From positions 124,001 through 188,000 of the forward strand of contig MU839839.1 of NCBI GenBank assembly GCA_030411725.1: 64,000 nucleotides of DNA, read 5' to 3'. The notes below the pieces were generated by a model, which was not told the DNA's origin, searched no databases, and worked only from the letters and a program-made list of their open reading frames with translations. The position numbers were made by a program, and so were the translations under genes. Source of the stretch: Echria macrotheca. Taxonomy: Eukaryota; Ascomycota; Sordariomycetes; Sordariales; Schizotheciaceae. Every line of letters starts with the position of its first letter. Position 1 is the stretch's first letter. Shown one piece after another: positions 33,471 through 45,073 of this stretch.

Positions 33471-36400
33471 GGCTGCGGAAAGCTCAAGTGGCTCCGCGTC
33501 TGTGTATATAACTTGTAGCTGGGCGGCGTAGCTATGCCCGGGTGGGGAGCGAGAAGCAAGTCCCGGAATCAGGGCATGCGCTGGCAAGTACTCATGCTCT
33601 GCTGGAAATGGAAATGAGACGGTGCGGCTGCGCGGCGGGGCAGCTGTCCTTCTGCCTCCTGTGACTCTCGGCGGGTGCGGGCGAGCGATGACGACAGGAC
33701 GCTGGCCGGCAACGCGAGGTGGTGCTGGTCCTTTTGCTTCCTGTGAGCGAGGTTACCGTAGGAGCGCGATCCAGGAACAGGGAAGCAGCCCTTGATGTGG
33801 AAAGGTAGAGATTGTCGTCTTTAACCCGAGAAAGCTGAGAGCTGGCCTTGGGGTCGACCGACGCGGGAAATTTGGGGGCGAGGCGCAGGCACGGCTGTGG
33901 TTCCGAGCCTCAGGGAGAGCTGGGCAAGCGGGAGCGCTTAAACACGAACGCCCGCCGGCAAGTTACCAGACGCCAAGAAGCCTCAAGATACCGTGGAACG
34001 TCGGTTCAAGCATTCGACAAGCTTCTGGCCAAACCCGCGTCTTCAAACACGTCGATATCGCTTCTTTTCGAGCCCGGGTGCAGCTGAGCCTCGATGCAGT
34101 CTCAGTTGAGGGAGCCCACAGAACCCAAAATCGAAGGGTATAATAGAAGCAGCCCACACGGCCATGAATGGCCAACAGGAGCACAAACGACCCAACACCG
34201 GCAGAGCGTGTGATCTTGGCCGTCCCATCGAGATGCGCTTCTCAAGAACGCCAGAGATTCCGCCTCAGGGCAGCGGGAGCAGGGGTCCAAGGGAAACTAC
34301 TCCCCCGCAGCGGTAGATTTGCTAGCGTCGGGGGGACAATCTGGTAGGGTAATGGCATGAGCTGCTGTGCCTCCGGCTAACAGGATGATGTCTCATGCCC
34401 AACAGCCGGCCAGAAGGGGGTCGGCCAGGAGCCAGTGATACCGAGAGTCACCAGCCTCACGAGCGCTGGCTGGAGTGCAAAGGCGACTGTGGCACGCTCA
34501 ATATCGGGGGTTCGGTGCCGTGTGATTGGTATGGGCAGCATTTCCAGGCCCAAGCCGGGGCGGTGCGCCATCTGATGTCGCCGCTGGACACTGGGCAGAT
34601 TCGAGAAGCGGCCCAGTTGCCGTCGGCCAACCATGGACTCGTCCGCCCGGGCGACGAGATGGGCGAGACGGGCGTGCAGTGACACACCTGCGGCTCAATC
34701 TGGGCAAAGGCACCCCCTGCTGGTGTCCCACAAGGCATTCTCGACCCTGTGAGGCGCACTGCCACAGCCCCCCCGCGCTCGCTTTGCTGCGTCTCTTGGC
34801 AAGCCGGTGCCCAATGGGAGCCGGCCTCGAGTCGACCTTCCGCGACACCGGACCGCACATGGGCAAGGCGTTTTCGATCGATGGCATGTTCTGTTGCCAT
34901 TCCGGCGGCGCTGGACCCGCAAGACGGTATAGGAACGCCGGAAGGTCGGGTTTCGATGCGGAAAACCTGGCGCGATGTCATCAGTCCACGTTTGTCGTCC
35001 GGAGTTAAGGTGAAGGACGCAGAGTTGAGAGTGGATTTGCAATCGCGAGGCGGGGATTGTGCCGCCGCCGCCATCTGCTTTCTCATCAATTTCGCTCCCG
35101 GCGCAATTATGCCATGATCCGGCGGCAAGGGGAAACAATGTTTGTGTGCGGCAAGACCCGATGGATCCGTTCGCTCATCTCGACTCCTCACCGCCAGGGA
35201 GCTACCATGATGGACCACGGTCCCGCTAGGCTGACGAAACTGTAAGGTGGGAAGTTTTGTTTGAATCGCACCTTCCCAAACAGTCTACTAGGTAGCAGGC
35301 AAACGAAGCAACCAGTGGACCCGGGGAAGCTTCCGGTTCTGTGTCTGCTTCCAGATTAATCGACTCCTCGGTTGGATTCTGACATCGCAGTCGATACCGC
35401 ACATGACTCCTCGCCGTCTGAAGACTGCAAGCAAAGATTCCAATTCCTGCATCTTCAACAACACATTCCTTGACAGCGAAGACGACGCTTCCTCGTGTCC
35501 TAATCTAGGCTTCAACCTCCAAGTCCCTTTGCCTCCAGGTCCGGCTGGTCCGTAGAGGGCCTTTTCGCCGGCTCCTTCCAGGAACACACGCCGTCGAGCC
35601 GCATGAAGGATTTTCGCTCCAGCTGAAGAAGTCCTTTCGAGCGCAAGATGAGGCTTCAGACGGTGGCATCTTCCTACCCGCGCCCTTGGGTACGGGACGG
35701 CGTCCGGGTGGCTCATCCCAAAACCAGGGTTTCGGCAATCTCGAGGCGCCTGTCGTGCCTGTCTTCGCCTGGTTTCCCGTACCGCCGCGTGTGTCTGCAC
35801 CCCGATAATCTGCTACAAGGCAGATTGGAGGCTTGAATAAGGTGTGTTCGAGAAGCATGGCGCAAACGACCGTAACAGCCGGGAGGCTTGCTTGGTTCGG
35901 GCCGCATCTCAACCACGTGTCAAATCGGGTGCCGACTCTATCTCAGCCCTTTAGCAGTGACAGGAGATTGTCAAACTTTCCGCCTAGATGTCCCGTTTTC
36001 GGTCATGAACTGATCAGGTCTTCGGCTAAAGCACACTTGGTGAAAGTAGCGGGCGAGTTGCTATTCTTGAACAACCCTCCGAGTGAGTGCCGCATTCAGA
36101 AGACTGTTTGTGTCTTTATGACTCTCTTCAAGAGCTCATGTTGACGGCACAGCATGCGCCCCTGAGGCCAGGCCACGGCTTGTAAGGCAACCAATGGATT
36201 TGGCGGCACGGTAACGTCAACGTCATCGCTCAACAAGTCGGCCGTAAGAAAGATGAAGCATCTTCAGATATTTTAGGGCATCTCGAGATATCTTTCGAGC
36301 TCCCCAAACCGGTGACTGCTCCTTATCCTTGTACGGGTATGATTGAGTATATACGTGATCCAGATTGGAGACTTTGCTCCTTCTCGTGAATCACGAGTCC

Positions 36401-36863
36401 ATGACTCGCTGTTTGAGACGCAATGGCGTTGGACCCTGAAACATCGTATTCTTTTCTGTGGGTAGGCAACAACTCTGTCAAATTGCATCAGGCAACACCA
36501 TTCGGACGGAATTCCATCATGAACCCAGATTCGTCGCTGCCACGACCGCTCTCGATCGTTTTCTGGTCTTGGGCTTAGACTGCGGCAAGTCTAATCTATG
36601 TGTATCTGACTCTCTCGACCACCATGCGTTGAGCCAGGTACCGACCGAAACAATAGACGCTTAATTCTCAGTGTGAGATATCCGGGCAGTATCTGCTCTA
36701 CTGTGTAGACTCGAGTAAGCTGAATTCGACATTGTGCCTAGTTACGTATTCGTCCAAATTATTACCGTATGTGAAAGTGCCCAAGGGTGTCTACTGGCAA
36801 GGTTGGTTTTGCAAACCACCATATGGGTGACTCTTGGCTGGGAGTATCTCATCGAACAAACAA
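33471..36863. other. Gene-free tract between zinc-finger gene and tRNA
   Basis: About 3.4 kb. The left part is the promoter and leader of the zinc-finger gene. GC-rich sequence at 34380-35230 has overlapping open frames on both strands (253 codons minus, 160 plus) typical of high GC rather than coding; none has a recognisable domain. From about 36100 the sequence becomes A/T-richer up to the tRNA. Nothing else is identified. Confidence 0.5.
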
Positions 36864-36984
36864 GGTAACTTGGCGGAGTGGTCTAACGCGCCAGACTCAA
36901 GGGTGACCAAAATCTCCTTGCCTGCGCTAAGCGGGTTGCATTCTGGTCTCGAAAGAGGCGTGAGTTCGAATCTCACAGTTATCA
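36864..36984 (+). tRNA. tRNA-Leu(CAA) with intron
   Basis: Acceptor stem GGTAACT pairs with AGTTATC (one G-U), discriminator A at 36984. The D arm uses GCG/CGC around GAGTGGTCTAA. The anticodon stem is CCAGA/TCTGG with anticodon CAA at 36898-36900. A 39-nt intron at 36902-36940 sits at the canonical position after base 37. A class II variable arm (TCTCGAAAGAGG) and a T arm GTGAG-TTCGAAT-CTCAC follow. An intron in tRNA-Leu(CAA) is usual in fungi. It reads UUG leucine codons. Confidence 0.95.
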
Positions 36985-37932
36985 AATCTAGTCAGTGGAG
37001 GAGCTCCACTGGTGTTCATTTTTTTTGGCCGTTACCTTTGTCTCCCAGGAAGATCTGATCTCAGATGTTACCAACAGGAACTCTGTACGAGCCGATTGGA
37101 TTTTGTTTCTTTTCCGGGACTTTCTTTTTTTTCACTCTCTCCGGCGTAGTTTCTCAGGACAGCTGGTAGATAATGATTCTTCATATCCCAGAATCCAGCG
37201 TCAGATTCTACTTCCTAAAGAGCACCTGATTGAGTCGGGCAGCCCTGTCATAACGTGGACGAAACACCGGTCAGGAGGAACTCTGAGCCCCTATTGCCAT
37301 CACCAACACCTACTTCTTCCTTCTGGATAGTTGCCGTGAGCAACAGAGTCTCACGAAATATAGATACTACCACACACCATAATTTCTGCCCGAGAGCAAC
37401 AGGAAGACATGGAGTCCAACATTCACCGTCCTTGACTCGAAGCTTGAAGAGCTGAACCAGCGCTTCCTTCTTCCTCCGTCAACAACCAACAGATCTAAAT
37501 GGGTGGAATGGAAGCGCGCCAAACTCAAAAACTCCGGAGGCCACCTGATCATAAAATAAATAAATAAAAATAGAATCAGACTTTGATTTCTTCTCTTTCT
37601 GCCGTTCTTCCCCCCCAAAACTCTCTAGAGAGTTTGACAGAGATCCATACTTGGCATATTTGTTAAAAGTGTTAAGCCGCGTCGCCAATTCCCCGCATGT
37701 ATTTGCAGCCAAAACGTTGTACCTCCTAAATACCCCTTTCTGATTGGCCAGCTTCACACCGAAACGGCTGGGTCCCTCACCGAGAGCTTCCAGTTTCGTC
37801 ATTCGCTGATGACACCGGTCCCCCGCGAACATGGAGAGGTCCGGGAGCTCTCTTTACACTATCGACAGCTGTCCAACCCCACAACAGAACATCTACGCGC
37901 CCCCTCCTTGACCAACAGAATCGCAGTAAAAA
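36985..37932. other. Intergenic region, tRNA to TMEM14 gene
   Basis: Apart from the tRNA trailer nothing is identified. The open frames are short. The right end must contain the TMEM14 promoter; the A-rich GTAAAAAATGG context marks the proposed start. Confidence 0.5.
36994..37026 (+). terminator. tRNA trailer hairpin and Pol III T-tract
   Basis: A perfect 7-bp inverted repeat AGTGGAG/CTCCACT (36994-37010, 3-nt loop) lies 9 bases after the tRNA and is followed by eight T at 37019-37026. The T run is the probable RNA polymerase III stop; the hairpin may be incidental or protect the trailer. Confidence 0.6.
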
Positions 37933-38428
37933 ATGGCATGTAAAACCTGGACATTTTGCAATTGGTATGCGTCTGAAAGCTAACAATGCCATAGTCGCAA
38001 GGCCTCGAAGTCCCCGCCTTCATTCTCGCGGCCCTGACGGCCACGGGCGGCATCTTTGCCTTCGCCAGGACGCGGAGCAAGCCGAGCATCATCGCCGGTG
38101 TGTCCGTCGGCCTTCTCTGTAAGTCGTCTCGCCGGTTACCAATTGCAGCTGCCCCATTACCTCCTCTGTCGCGGTGCGCGCGCCGGGTACGTCACTTTCC
38201 AAGTTTCTCTAACAACCGGTGCTCGCGCGCGCAGACGGCCTCGGAGGCTACCGGATCCAGAACAAGGAGCCTTTCGGCGTCGAGCTTGGTCTTCTTGCGT
38301 CCGTCCTCCTCGCCGGATCCTCGATTCCCCGGGCCATCCGGCTCCGCAAGCCCGTCCCGATCGCGCTCTCGGTTATTGCCTCCTACGGCTTGCTTACGTT
38401 TGGCAATGCCTTCCGCGCTACGATGTAA
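37933..38428 (+). CDS. TMEM14 family small membrane protein
   Basis: Exons 37933-37935, 37995-38118 and 38235-38428 give 106 aa, the usual size for the TMEM14/UPF0136 family. The protein begins MSQGLEVPAFILAAL and has four hydrophobic helices with family motifs GGIFAFARTRSKPSIIAG, YGLGGYRIQN and a C-terminus SYGLLTFGNAFRATM. Intron 2 (GTAAGT...GCAG, 116 nt) restores Tyr-Gly exactly. Intron 1 is inferred: exon 1 would be the start codon alone, followed by a GC-AG intron of 59 nt (GCATGT...GCTAAC...CATAG). No GT donor upstream gives the required phase with an ATG. Members sit in mitochondrial or other inner membranes; human TMEM14C supports haem synthesis. The fungal role is not established. 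Confidence 0.85.
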
Positions 38429-38841
38429 GGGGATTTGGGAGAGAGAGAGGAAAAGTCCATAGGAGCAAGAAAGAGAAGTGTAAAATACGCTTGAATAAAA
38501 CAAAAGTTTTGTTACATTTTTGTTGTCCGACATAATGTCCGGGTATCCCGTGAAGACGCCGCTCGCCGCAGGCCACCCTCCCTACTTCCCTACTCTTACA
38601 CAGACACGGGGACACGGGATGTGTATTATTTATAGTCCTGCGTCATCTGACGATGTTGTGCGTGTAGTCTTGCGCTCCCAAGTCATATCAGTTCGTACGA
38701 TGTTTCGCCGTCGCGGTCGGGTGTCGTGGCTTTCTTCGGTAATCGTGGAAAGGCCGTTGTTGATCGCATCCGGCCCGTGTGTCATTGCTCGCCAGGGCAT
38801 TGCGCAAGTATATCGAACGGCGGAGTATTCGAACGGACGCA
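38429..38841. other. Convergent intergenic region, TMEM14 / CMC2
   Basis: About 410 bp holding the two converging 3' UTRs. No gene or repeat is seen. Confidence 0.6.
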
Positions 38842-39157
38842 TCATGAGTTCTCGTCAATCTCCTTCCACTTTTGCCGTACCCTGTCCTTCTTTTCGGCCA
38901 CGCCGTTCCGGTTGATGCTCTGGCTCTTCCACCGCTCCGCCTTGAGGCATTGGACCAGATTCTGCTTCGCGTCGTTACACATGCCCATCGCCTTCCACAT
39001 GAAGCCTCGCGCGTGGCATTCCTCGAGCGCATTCATGACCTCTTCGCAGGCTGGGTTTCAGGAGTGAGGGTTAGCACGGACCGAATGTGAGCAAGGGAAG
39101 GAGGGTGGTCTGCGCAGACATACCCGCATTGTCCTTGGTGTGCAGATGAGGATGCAT
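38842..39157 (-). CDS. CMC2-like twin CX9C mitochondrial protein
   Basis: Exons 39157-39124 and 39050-38842 with a 73-nt intron (GTATGT...CCAG) give 80 aa. It starts MHPHLHTKDNAACEEVMNAL. Two CX9C motifs are present: C-EEVMNALEE-C and C-NDAKQNLVQ-C, forming the helical hairpin oxidised by Mia40 in the intermembrane space. The sequence HARGFMWKAMGMCND between them and the basic tail fit Cmc2, a cytochrome c oxidase assembly factor. The start is fixed by the family N-terminus HPHL, which only appears after adding the upstream exon. The gene is divergent from the prefoldin subunit gene 275 bp away. Confidence 0.9.
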
Positions 39158-39431
39158 CGCGATAGCCCTCAAGGCGCAAAGGCGAGCGCGAAGTGTGGTT
39201 GCGACGTTGGATGTTGTTGTTCTAGAACTTTTCCCCGAATCGCCCCTCCGGGATTGTTTGCTGCCATTGCTGGGATTTAGAGCAGAAAGCTTGGACCACC
39301 GCTGGGCCTGATCTCATGTGTGTGTGCCATTCATCGTTTCGTTCCCAACTTTCGAGAACATCAAAACCCGTCGAACTAACAACAGAAACCCGGAGTTAGA
39401 AATCCCGTCGAAAAAACCCGAGACTGTAGCC

Positions 39432-40037
39432 ATGGCATCGCAACCGGCAGCGGCAAAGAGGCAGCAAGGTGAGATGGGCTCATCAGCCCGGCATCGCGGG
39501 GTCCGCTTCTGACATTTTCCCAGACCTCCAGCTGCAATATTCCACTTACAAGAACACGCTGCAGCAGATCGCGCAGAAAATCGGTGACGTCGAGCAGGAG
39601 GCCGAGGAGCACAAGTAAGTTTATCCCGACGAGAATAAGAATATACCCCTCGGCTCTCACTTGGCTTGCTTGACACCACCTCACACACACACCGCTTTCA
39701 TGTCCGTGTCCTCTTACTCACCGCTCATCGTTCCGATCTAAAACAGGCTTGTCCTCGATACCCTGGAGCCGCTTCCGGGAGACCGCAAGTGCTTCCGCAT
39801 GATCAACGGCGTCCTGGTGGAGCGGACGGTCAAAGACATCGTCCCCGCTCTCCAGACAAATGCCGAGGGGCTCAAGAAGGTGCTGGACGACCTAGTCAAG
39901 CAGTACAAGACGAAGCAGGATGAGCTGGAAAAGTGGAAGGTACGTTCACCAGGGCTGTTGGCATCATCCGTCGGCAGGGACACGCATCTCTAACCCGCTT
40001 GCAGAAAAAGAACAACGTCCAGGTTGTTCAGTCATGA
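39432..40037 (+). CDS. Prefoldin subunit 2
   Basis: Exons 39432-39468, 39524-39614, 39747-39939 and 40005-40037 (introns 55, 132 and 65 nt) give 117 aa. A long N-terminal helix (LQLQYSTYKNTLQQIAQKIG) and a C-terminal helix (VLDDLVKQYKTKQDELEKWK) form a coiled coil; between them the beta-hairpin region reads EPLPGDRKCFRMINGVLVER. This is the beta-type prefoldin (GimC) subunit 2, part of the cytosolic hexamer that hands unfolded actin and tubulin to the CCT chaperonin. The length is right for the family. The C-terminus KKNNVQVVQS is encoded by a small last exon. Confidence 0.93.
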
Positions 40038-43000
40038 AATGGTGTTGGGATAGCTTAGTTATCGCACAACCCGCGCGGGCGGGAGGGCCAAGACCGTATG
40101 CCATGTCATCAACGCGCTGCCAGCGTATGCAGATCACCAGATATCAGGGAAGACAGATATCTCGGCGGTTTTATCCAGAGGGATGGATGACGTTCGCAGG
40201 TCTCTGCTGGCCGAGACCCCATGGCTGCTTACTGGTGTGGGGGGAGAGACCCTCACCGAGACCCGTCTGCCTCGCCGTCCGAGCAGACGGGAGGAAATGG
40301 CACATCTTTTGATTATGAGATATTACGAGGCTCGATGACGCCCGAATAGCCCACACCTTTGACCCCGAGGTGGTGGTGGTGGTGTTGGTAATGGTGGTGT
40401 TTGATGAGTTGTACAAGTCCATGTTGTCCATGCCTGCAGCCTAGCGGCAAGGGCGTCACGATGCCCAACCGGCAGTCCGACGGCCGAGAGGCCGGTTGGG
40501 CGTCGACGTGGATTGGACTGGCATCCGCCTGCCCCGAAACGGGCCTGTTCTGGATGCGGGGCTGCCGGCGTGGACATGGTCCAAATCAGAATCGACGACA
40601 TCTCCGCTGCATCATGGCATTTTCTGCGTCGCTCTGTCCGGCTGTGCTGCTGCGCGTATTTTCCATGATTTTTTGCTGCTTCATCTCATCATTTCCTCGA
40701 GCGGCAGTTGTTGGGCGCAGTGATGACGGCCGGAGCAAGCAGTCTGTTTGGCCGGTTTTTTCTTCCAATCGAGTCGAGCCGTCCGCTCTGGATGCTTCGA
40801 TTGGATAAAAATTCATGGTCACGGCACCACTCGTCCGCCAGCCTCGTGTCTGAGGTGCTCTTGGTTGATGAGACGGGCGGGACAGCGGCAGCCAGTCGTC
40901 TCAAATCCCGTCCCGGCCTCGAATGCCCAGCCCCTTTCGGCCCAAAGACCGTCATCTGGTTCCATCAGGCTCCCGTCAGCCTTCTTGTTCCTGCCTGCTT
41001 GTTTATTTGCAACGTGCAATTGTCGAATCACCTGCCGCCTTCGCCCACCCACCTTTCTCGTCGTTGGTTTCCGTTGCTCTGGACCGACGACCTCTTTTCG
41101 AGACCTGCCAAGTGCTTGTTCGGCGGGTCCAAGACATGTCTTTCCATCCCGCGAAGTCATCAGCAGCTTCCCCACTATGATGCGTCTCGTAGCGGAGGAG
41201 AGAGCATCAGTAAAAGTGTCAGGGATTTCCGGATGCCGCTCTATGCTCTTTCACCGCTCTTGACGGAACGCGGGGCCAGCAAGTCTGTGTTGCGGCAGGG
41301 TGCCAGCCAGCTTCTACCGAGGACGTGACACACACCCAAAAAGTCAGCGCAGGGTAGAGAGGTCGTTGCCATGTAGTTAGTTAGATGCGAGGGCGGCTGT
41401 CCCGATTTCTAATGCAATGCTGGTGCGAGAGGAGCTTTGCTTGTCGACTACTGCAGCCCAGAGACCTCGCCACACACCCCCTCCCGCCGTGAAAGGAAGG
41501 CACGGAAGTAGGGAGAGCTGTTCTGTTGATGTCGCGGCGCCGCCGGCCCGGCAAGGAGGGCAGCTGTGTATCTAGCATAGCTTGCCCGTGGCTCACTGAG
41601 CTTGCCGGAATCTGGTTTGCTTTGTGGCCGTTCTTGGTGGCGGCGAGGAAGGTAGAAGTGGGCGGCTAGGATGTGTAGGTAGTCTGGCGGTGATTGCGGG
41701 GATCCGAGCTGTCAACGCTCGTGCAACGCTCTCTCTACTTATCGATAACACACACGTCCCGCTTGGCGATGGAGCTTGTTGTCCCGGAGCGCTGCTGGGC
41801 TGGGCGACCGGGGGGCGCGCCTGGGTGGTCTTGACCCGCTTCGCCCGCATCCCTCTCTTTTCACCCGACTTCTTCCACACTGCACAACCCCACGCCTGCA
41901 GCACTCTTGCATCAGTGTTTTCCCTGCATCGCGGACCCAGGGCGAGAGAGACGAGACTGCCGCTAGATTGACGGCCAACTCAGACACCACCCACCTTGGA
42001 CGCATTGGGACATCGCAAGCAGAGCCAAGCTCGTCCAACACGCCGCTCGACGGAAGCCGCCCCGTTTATTCTGTGCTGCGACGGCCACAGACAGCTCGGT
42101 AGGTACGTAGCCACGCGCGCATTCGCTTGCCTTTCGTCGACAACACGGCCACGCCCTCCACAGGTCGCCCAGCTCACATCCACACTCCCCCCCGCCCGGG
42201 CCAAAAGTACGAAGTACCGTTCTTGCTCTGACGCGACTCCACAGACATCCCACGAGGTGCGCGCAACCCAGGCCGGCCAAGCATAGCCAGTGCTGCTCCC
42301 CACCCCCCGATCCCCAAGGCCGACCTGTCCTTCTGCCGGCCGTGACGCAGCCAACCACTGCCATCGCATCGCCGTTGGGTGTAACCGAGACCCGACCGAG
42401 ACACAGAGACACGCACGGCGACGGGACCCTGTCGTCGAACCCGGGAACACGGGATACCAGTACAGACAGGCTGCCGGCGAGCAGATCGGATCACCCCTCC
42501 CCCGCCTGCCTCTTCCCTCCTGCACGACGACGAGATACATCCTGCAGCAGGGCGATCCGTTAGCAGCAAACAAAGCAGCCAGAGCCACAGCGCTGCTGGA
42601 AAGCCCACGCTCCCCTTGGTCAGGGCCCGCAGTTACGCATCTTCGACCAACCACCCTTGTGCCGCCGGCGCAGGTCAGAAAGTCAGGGTTTCCTTCAGGC
42701 TCCGTTTGGCAAGTCTCTAGAACTCAGGCTCCCTTTCCGCTCTCCTCTTGTTCATCGCCACACCCTCCTTACGCACACGCCGTTGCGCCAGCCCCAGGCT
42801 TCCCGGTTCCTGCCTGAAGACCAGCTAGGGCAAGCCAGTAAGAAGAGTCCGGGGACAACGCAAGAGGCAGAGCAAGTGAGAGCTTGACGCAACTTTCTGC
42901 AGTTCCCCCCCAGGCGCCAAAAAAGAAAGGTCTCAAGCAAGCCTTGCTACCCTGCAACGTGTCCGACGACACATCACACACCTTTCTGTTCCCCTAAGCT

Positions 43001-43060
43001 GTACGAGTTGGCAGTCCAAGGAATTTACAAGAAGCCAGCACCCGCTGCAGCTACCCAAAT
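40038..43060. other. Gene-free tract upstream of HAP3
   Basis: Three kilobases without a gene I can support. Frames up to 224 codons (minus, 41980-42654) are shadows of GC-rich sequence: frames open on both strands, Arg/Pro-rich, no domains. A GGT/CCACC-type repeat lies at about 40368-40395. The 41800-43060 part probably contains the HAP3 promoter and a long leader. Confidence 0.5.
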
Positions 43061-44082
43061 ATGTCCGACTCCCCCCAATCCAATCCAAAGGATGTCGAAC
43101 AAGGTGCACCGTCACCCGACGAGGAAGCACAAATGAATGATCCCCAGGACCCACACTCGAGCGGGCTCGCCTATGAGTTCGAGGTAAAAGAGCAAGACCG
43201 GTGGTTGCCCATAGCCAATGGTATGTCATGTCTCTCTTTGCTTCCTCTGCCATGATTCGCGAGCGCTTGATCGTGGGTGTTCTGCCATTGAAGCCGGAGC
43301 CTGCGCTTGCATGGCGACGAGACCAGGCCGTCTGACTGGTGTCGCTTCCGCTCTACCGTCCAAGACAGCCGCGCATCGAGAGGAGCACTCATGTCTCACG
43401 ATTCACCCTCCAAGTCGCCCGAGGCCACTGGGGGGGGTGGTTCCTCGTCCTCCAAGGTTGAGCGCTACGATCCTTACGATGCTAACATACGCAACTTTGC
43501 TCCAGTGGCCCGCATCATGAAGAATGCGCTTCCCGAGAACGCCAAGATAGCAAAGGAGGCCAAAGAATGCATGCAAGAGTGTGTGAGCGAGTTCATCTCG
43601 TTCATCACAAGCGAGGGTAAGCCTGGTCCCGACATACAGCAGAGCCGCATGGCCGCCGCGTTCAAGAGGCTGACCTATCATATCACAGCTTCGGAGAAGT
43701 GCCACCAAGAAAAGAGGAAAACGGTGAATGGCGAAGACATTCTCTTCGCGATGACGTCTCTCGGGTTTGAGAACTACGCCGAGGCCCTCAAGATCTACCT
43801 CTCCAAGTACCGGGAAGTAAGTTTTGCTCCCCCCACTGGCCAGCCACCCCTTGATGCTGTGGCGGCTGATACTAACTGAAATAGCAGCAGTCCCAGTCCA
43901 ACCGGGGCGAGGGCGGGCAGAACCGGCCCAATAGCCAAGGATACGGCGCCGCCGGGGGGTCTAATCCGTCTGGGGGTGGCTTCCCTGGAGGTGACCTCGG
44001 TGGACAGCAAGAAGGTGGTGACGCACAGGGGTACCTTTACAGTGGCCAAGGTGGGCACAACGGGGCCTCAGACGATTACTAG
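43061..44082 (+). CDS. HAP3 / NF-YB subunit of the CCAAT-binding complex
   Basis: Exons 43061-43220, 43506-43616, 43689-43816 and 43885-44082 (introns 285, 72 and 68 nt) give 198 aa. After an acidic N-terminus, EVKEQDRWLPIAN joins VARIMKNALPENAKIAKEAK, the start of the histone-fold (H2B-like) core. The core continues ECVSEFISFITSEASEKC, RKTVNGEDILFAMTSLGFEN and ends YLSKYRE. A Gly/Gln/Asn-rich tail of about 65 residues follows (SQSNRGEGGQNRPNSQG). It pairs with HAP5 and HAP2 to bind CCAAT boxes; in filamentous fungi the complex with HapX also controls iron and redox genes. Intron 1 has a perfect GCTAAC branch site 22 nt before TCCAG. Intron 1 is unusually long and holds an open frame in phase with exon 2 (see findings). 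The third acceptor may be TAG at 43884 or CAG at 43887. Confidence 0.95.
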
Positions 44083-45073
44083 TTGTTCTCTGGCTTTCGT
44101 GTTTCGATCTTCTCTTCGAGTGTGTATAAGTACATGCCCAGATGTGCCGGATCCATTTCCACGAGGTGTGGTCCAGCACGGGGCGATGGGTACATGTGGC
44201 TTAGGGATGTAGTTGGTATCTGGGAAGGGAAAAGATTTCTATGGGCAGGATAGGCGGATATGGGTTGGCTTTGTGTCGCTGTAGATTCCCCCTTCGCGTT
44301 CAGTCCTCGTTTGAAAACGGTCGGCCTTGGAGCGGTCCTTGGCGGCATGGGCAGAGTTTGCGTAGATCTTACTGTGGATTTAGGGGCAGTTTGTCCGGCT
44401 AGTGGGTAGTCTAGGAGTCGATGGAGTATTGGCGGTAGCTGTAACGAAATATACCCTCTCCCAGTCACGCTGGGGATGGTATTGTCTAATCAACCCGAGT
44501 TAGATATGTTGTCGGTGATACCTCAAGTGTTGGATACTGCATTAGATCCATTTACAAGCTGAACAACGAGTATATCGATTGTCGAGACGGACCAATACAA
44601 AAACAAAGAATAGCGTGAACTTTGTCTCTTGTCGGTGTCGCTTTAGGCCTCGTGGGTGTTTGTGAGGTTTGAGTCTCAAAGTCCGAACCAGCAGACCAAT
44701 CACGGCTTCGCAAATCGACTTGTTGTTTTACCGCCTACCAGATTCGGATTCCCGGTGCCACCAGCGGGGAAAGACGCTTGGACGCTTGGCTCAAAAATTT
44801 ATGCTCCCCAACTTTTTCGTTGCCTTGGACCCCGCTGTGAACCAGGTTCGGGCCTCGTCGCCGCTGGCCATCCCATCTCTTTGCTCTCCCTCCGTCTATG
44901 GAACACAGCGACACGGTTCTGCAATAACACTACTCGGGCTCGACTTGGCTGTCAAGTTCTTGACGCCACTTCAGCGTCTCCGCCGAGTCTTGGCTCTCTT
45001 GCCCATTCTGCCTATCGGATTGATAACGAATGCACCTGCAAAATAACACCAGCCCGATACCGACGACGATACC
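44083..45073. other. Intergenic region, HAP3 to RRN3
   Basis: About 1 kb containing the HAP3 3' UTR and the RRN3 promoter. A frame of 129 codons (minus, 44079-44468) has no recognisable content. Nothing else is identified. Confidence 0.6.

Noticed and set aside
29985..33587. Start of the zinc-finger protein at 33587
   Set aside because: The extra 39 residues have a different composition, and the ATG at 33470 opens the Ser-rich N-terminus expected; kept as an alternative only.
34457..35218. 253-codon minus-strand frame with a 160-codon frame against it
   Set aside because: Both strands open over the same GC-rich stretch, with no recognisable motif in either.
40708..41328. 206-codon plus-strand frame
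   Set aside because: No family resemblance, and overlapping frames on both strands.
41980..42654. 224-codon minus-strand frame upstream of HAP3
   Set aside because: Composition-driven; competing plus-strand frames of 175 codons overlap it and no domain is visible.
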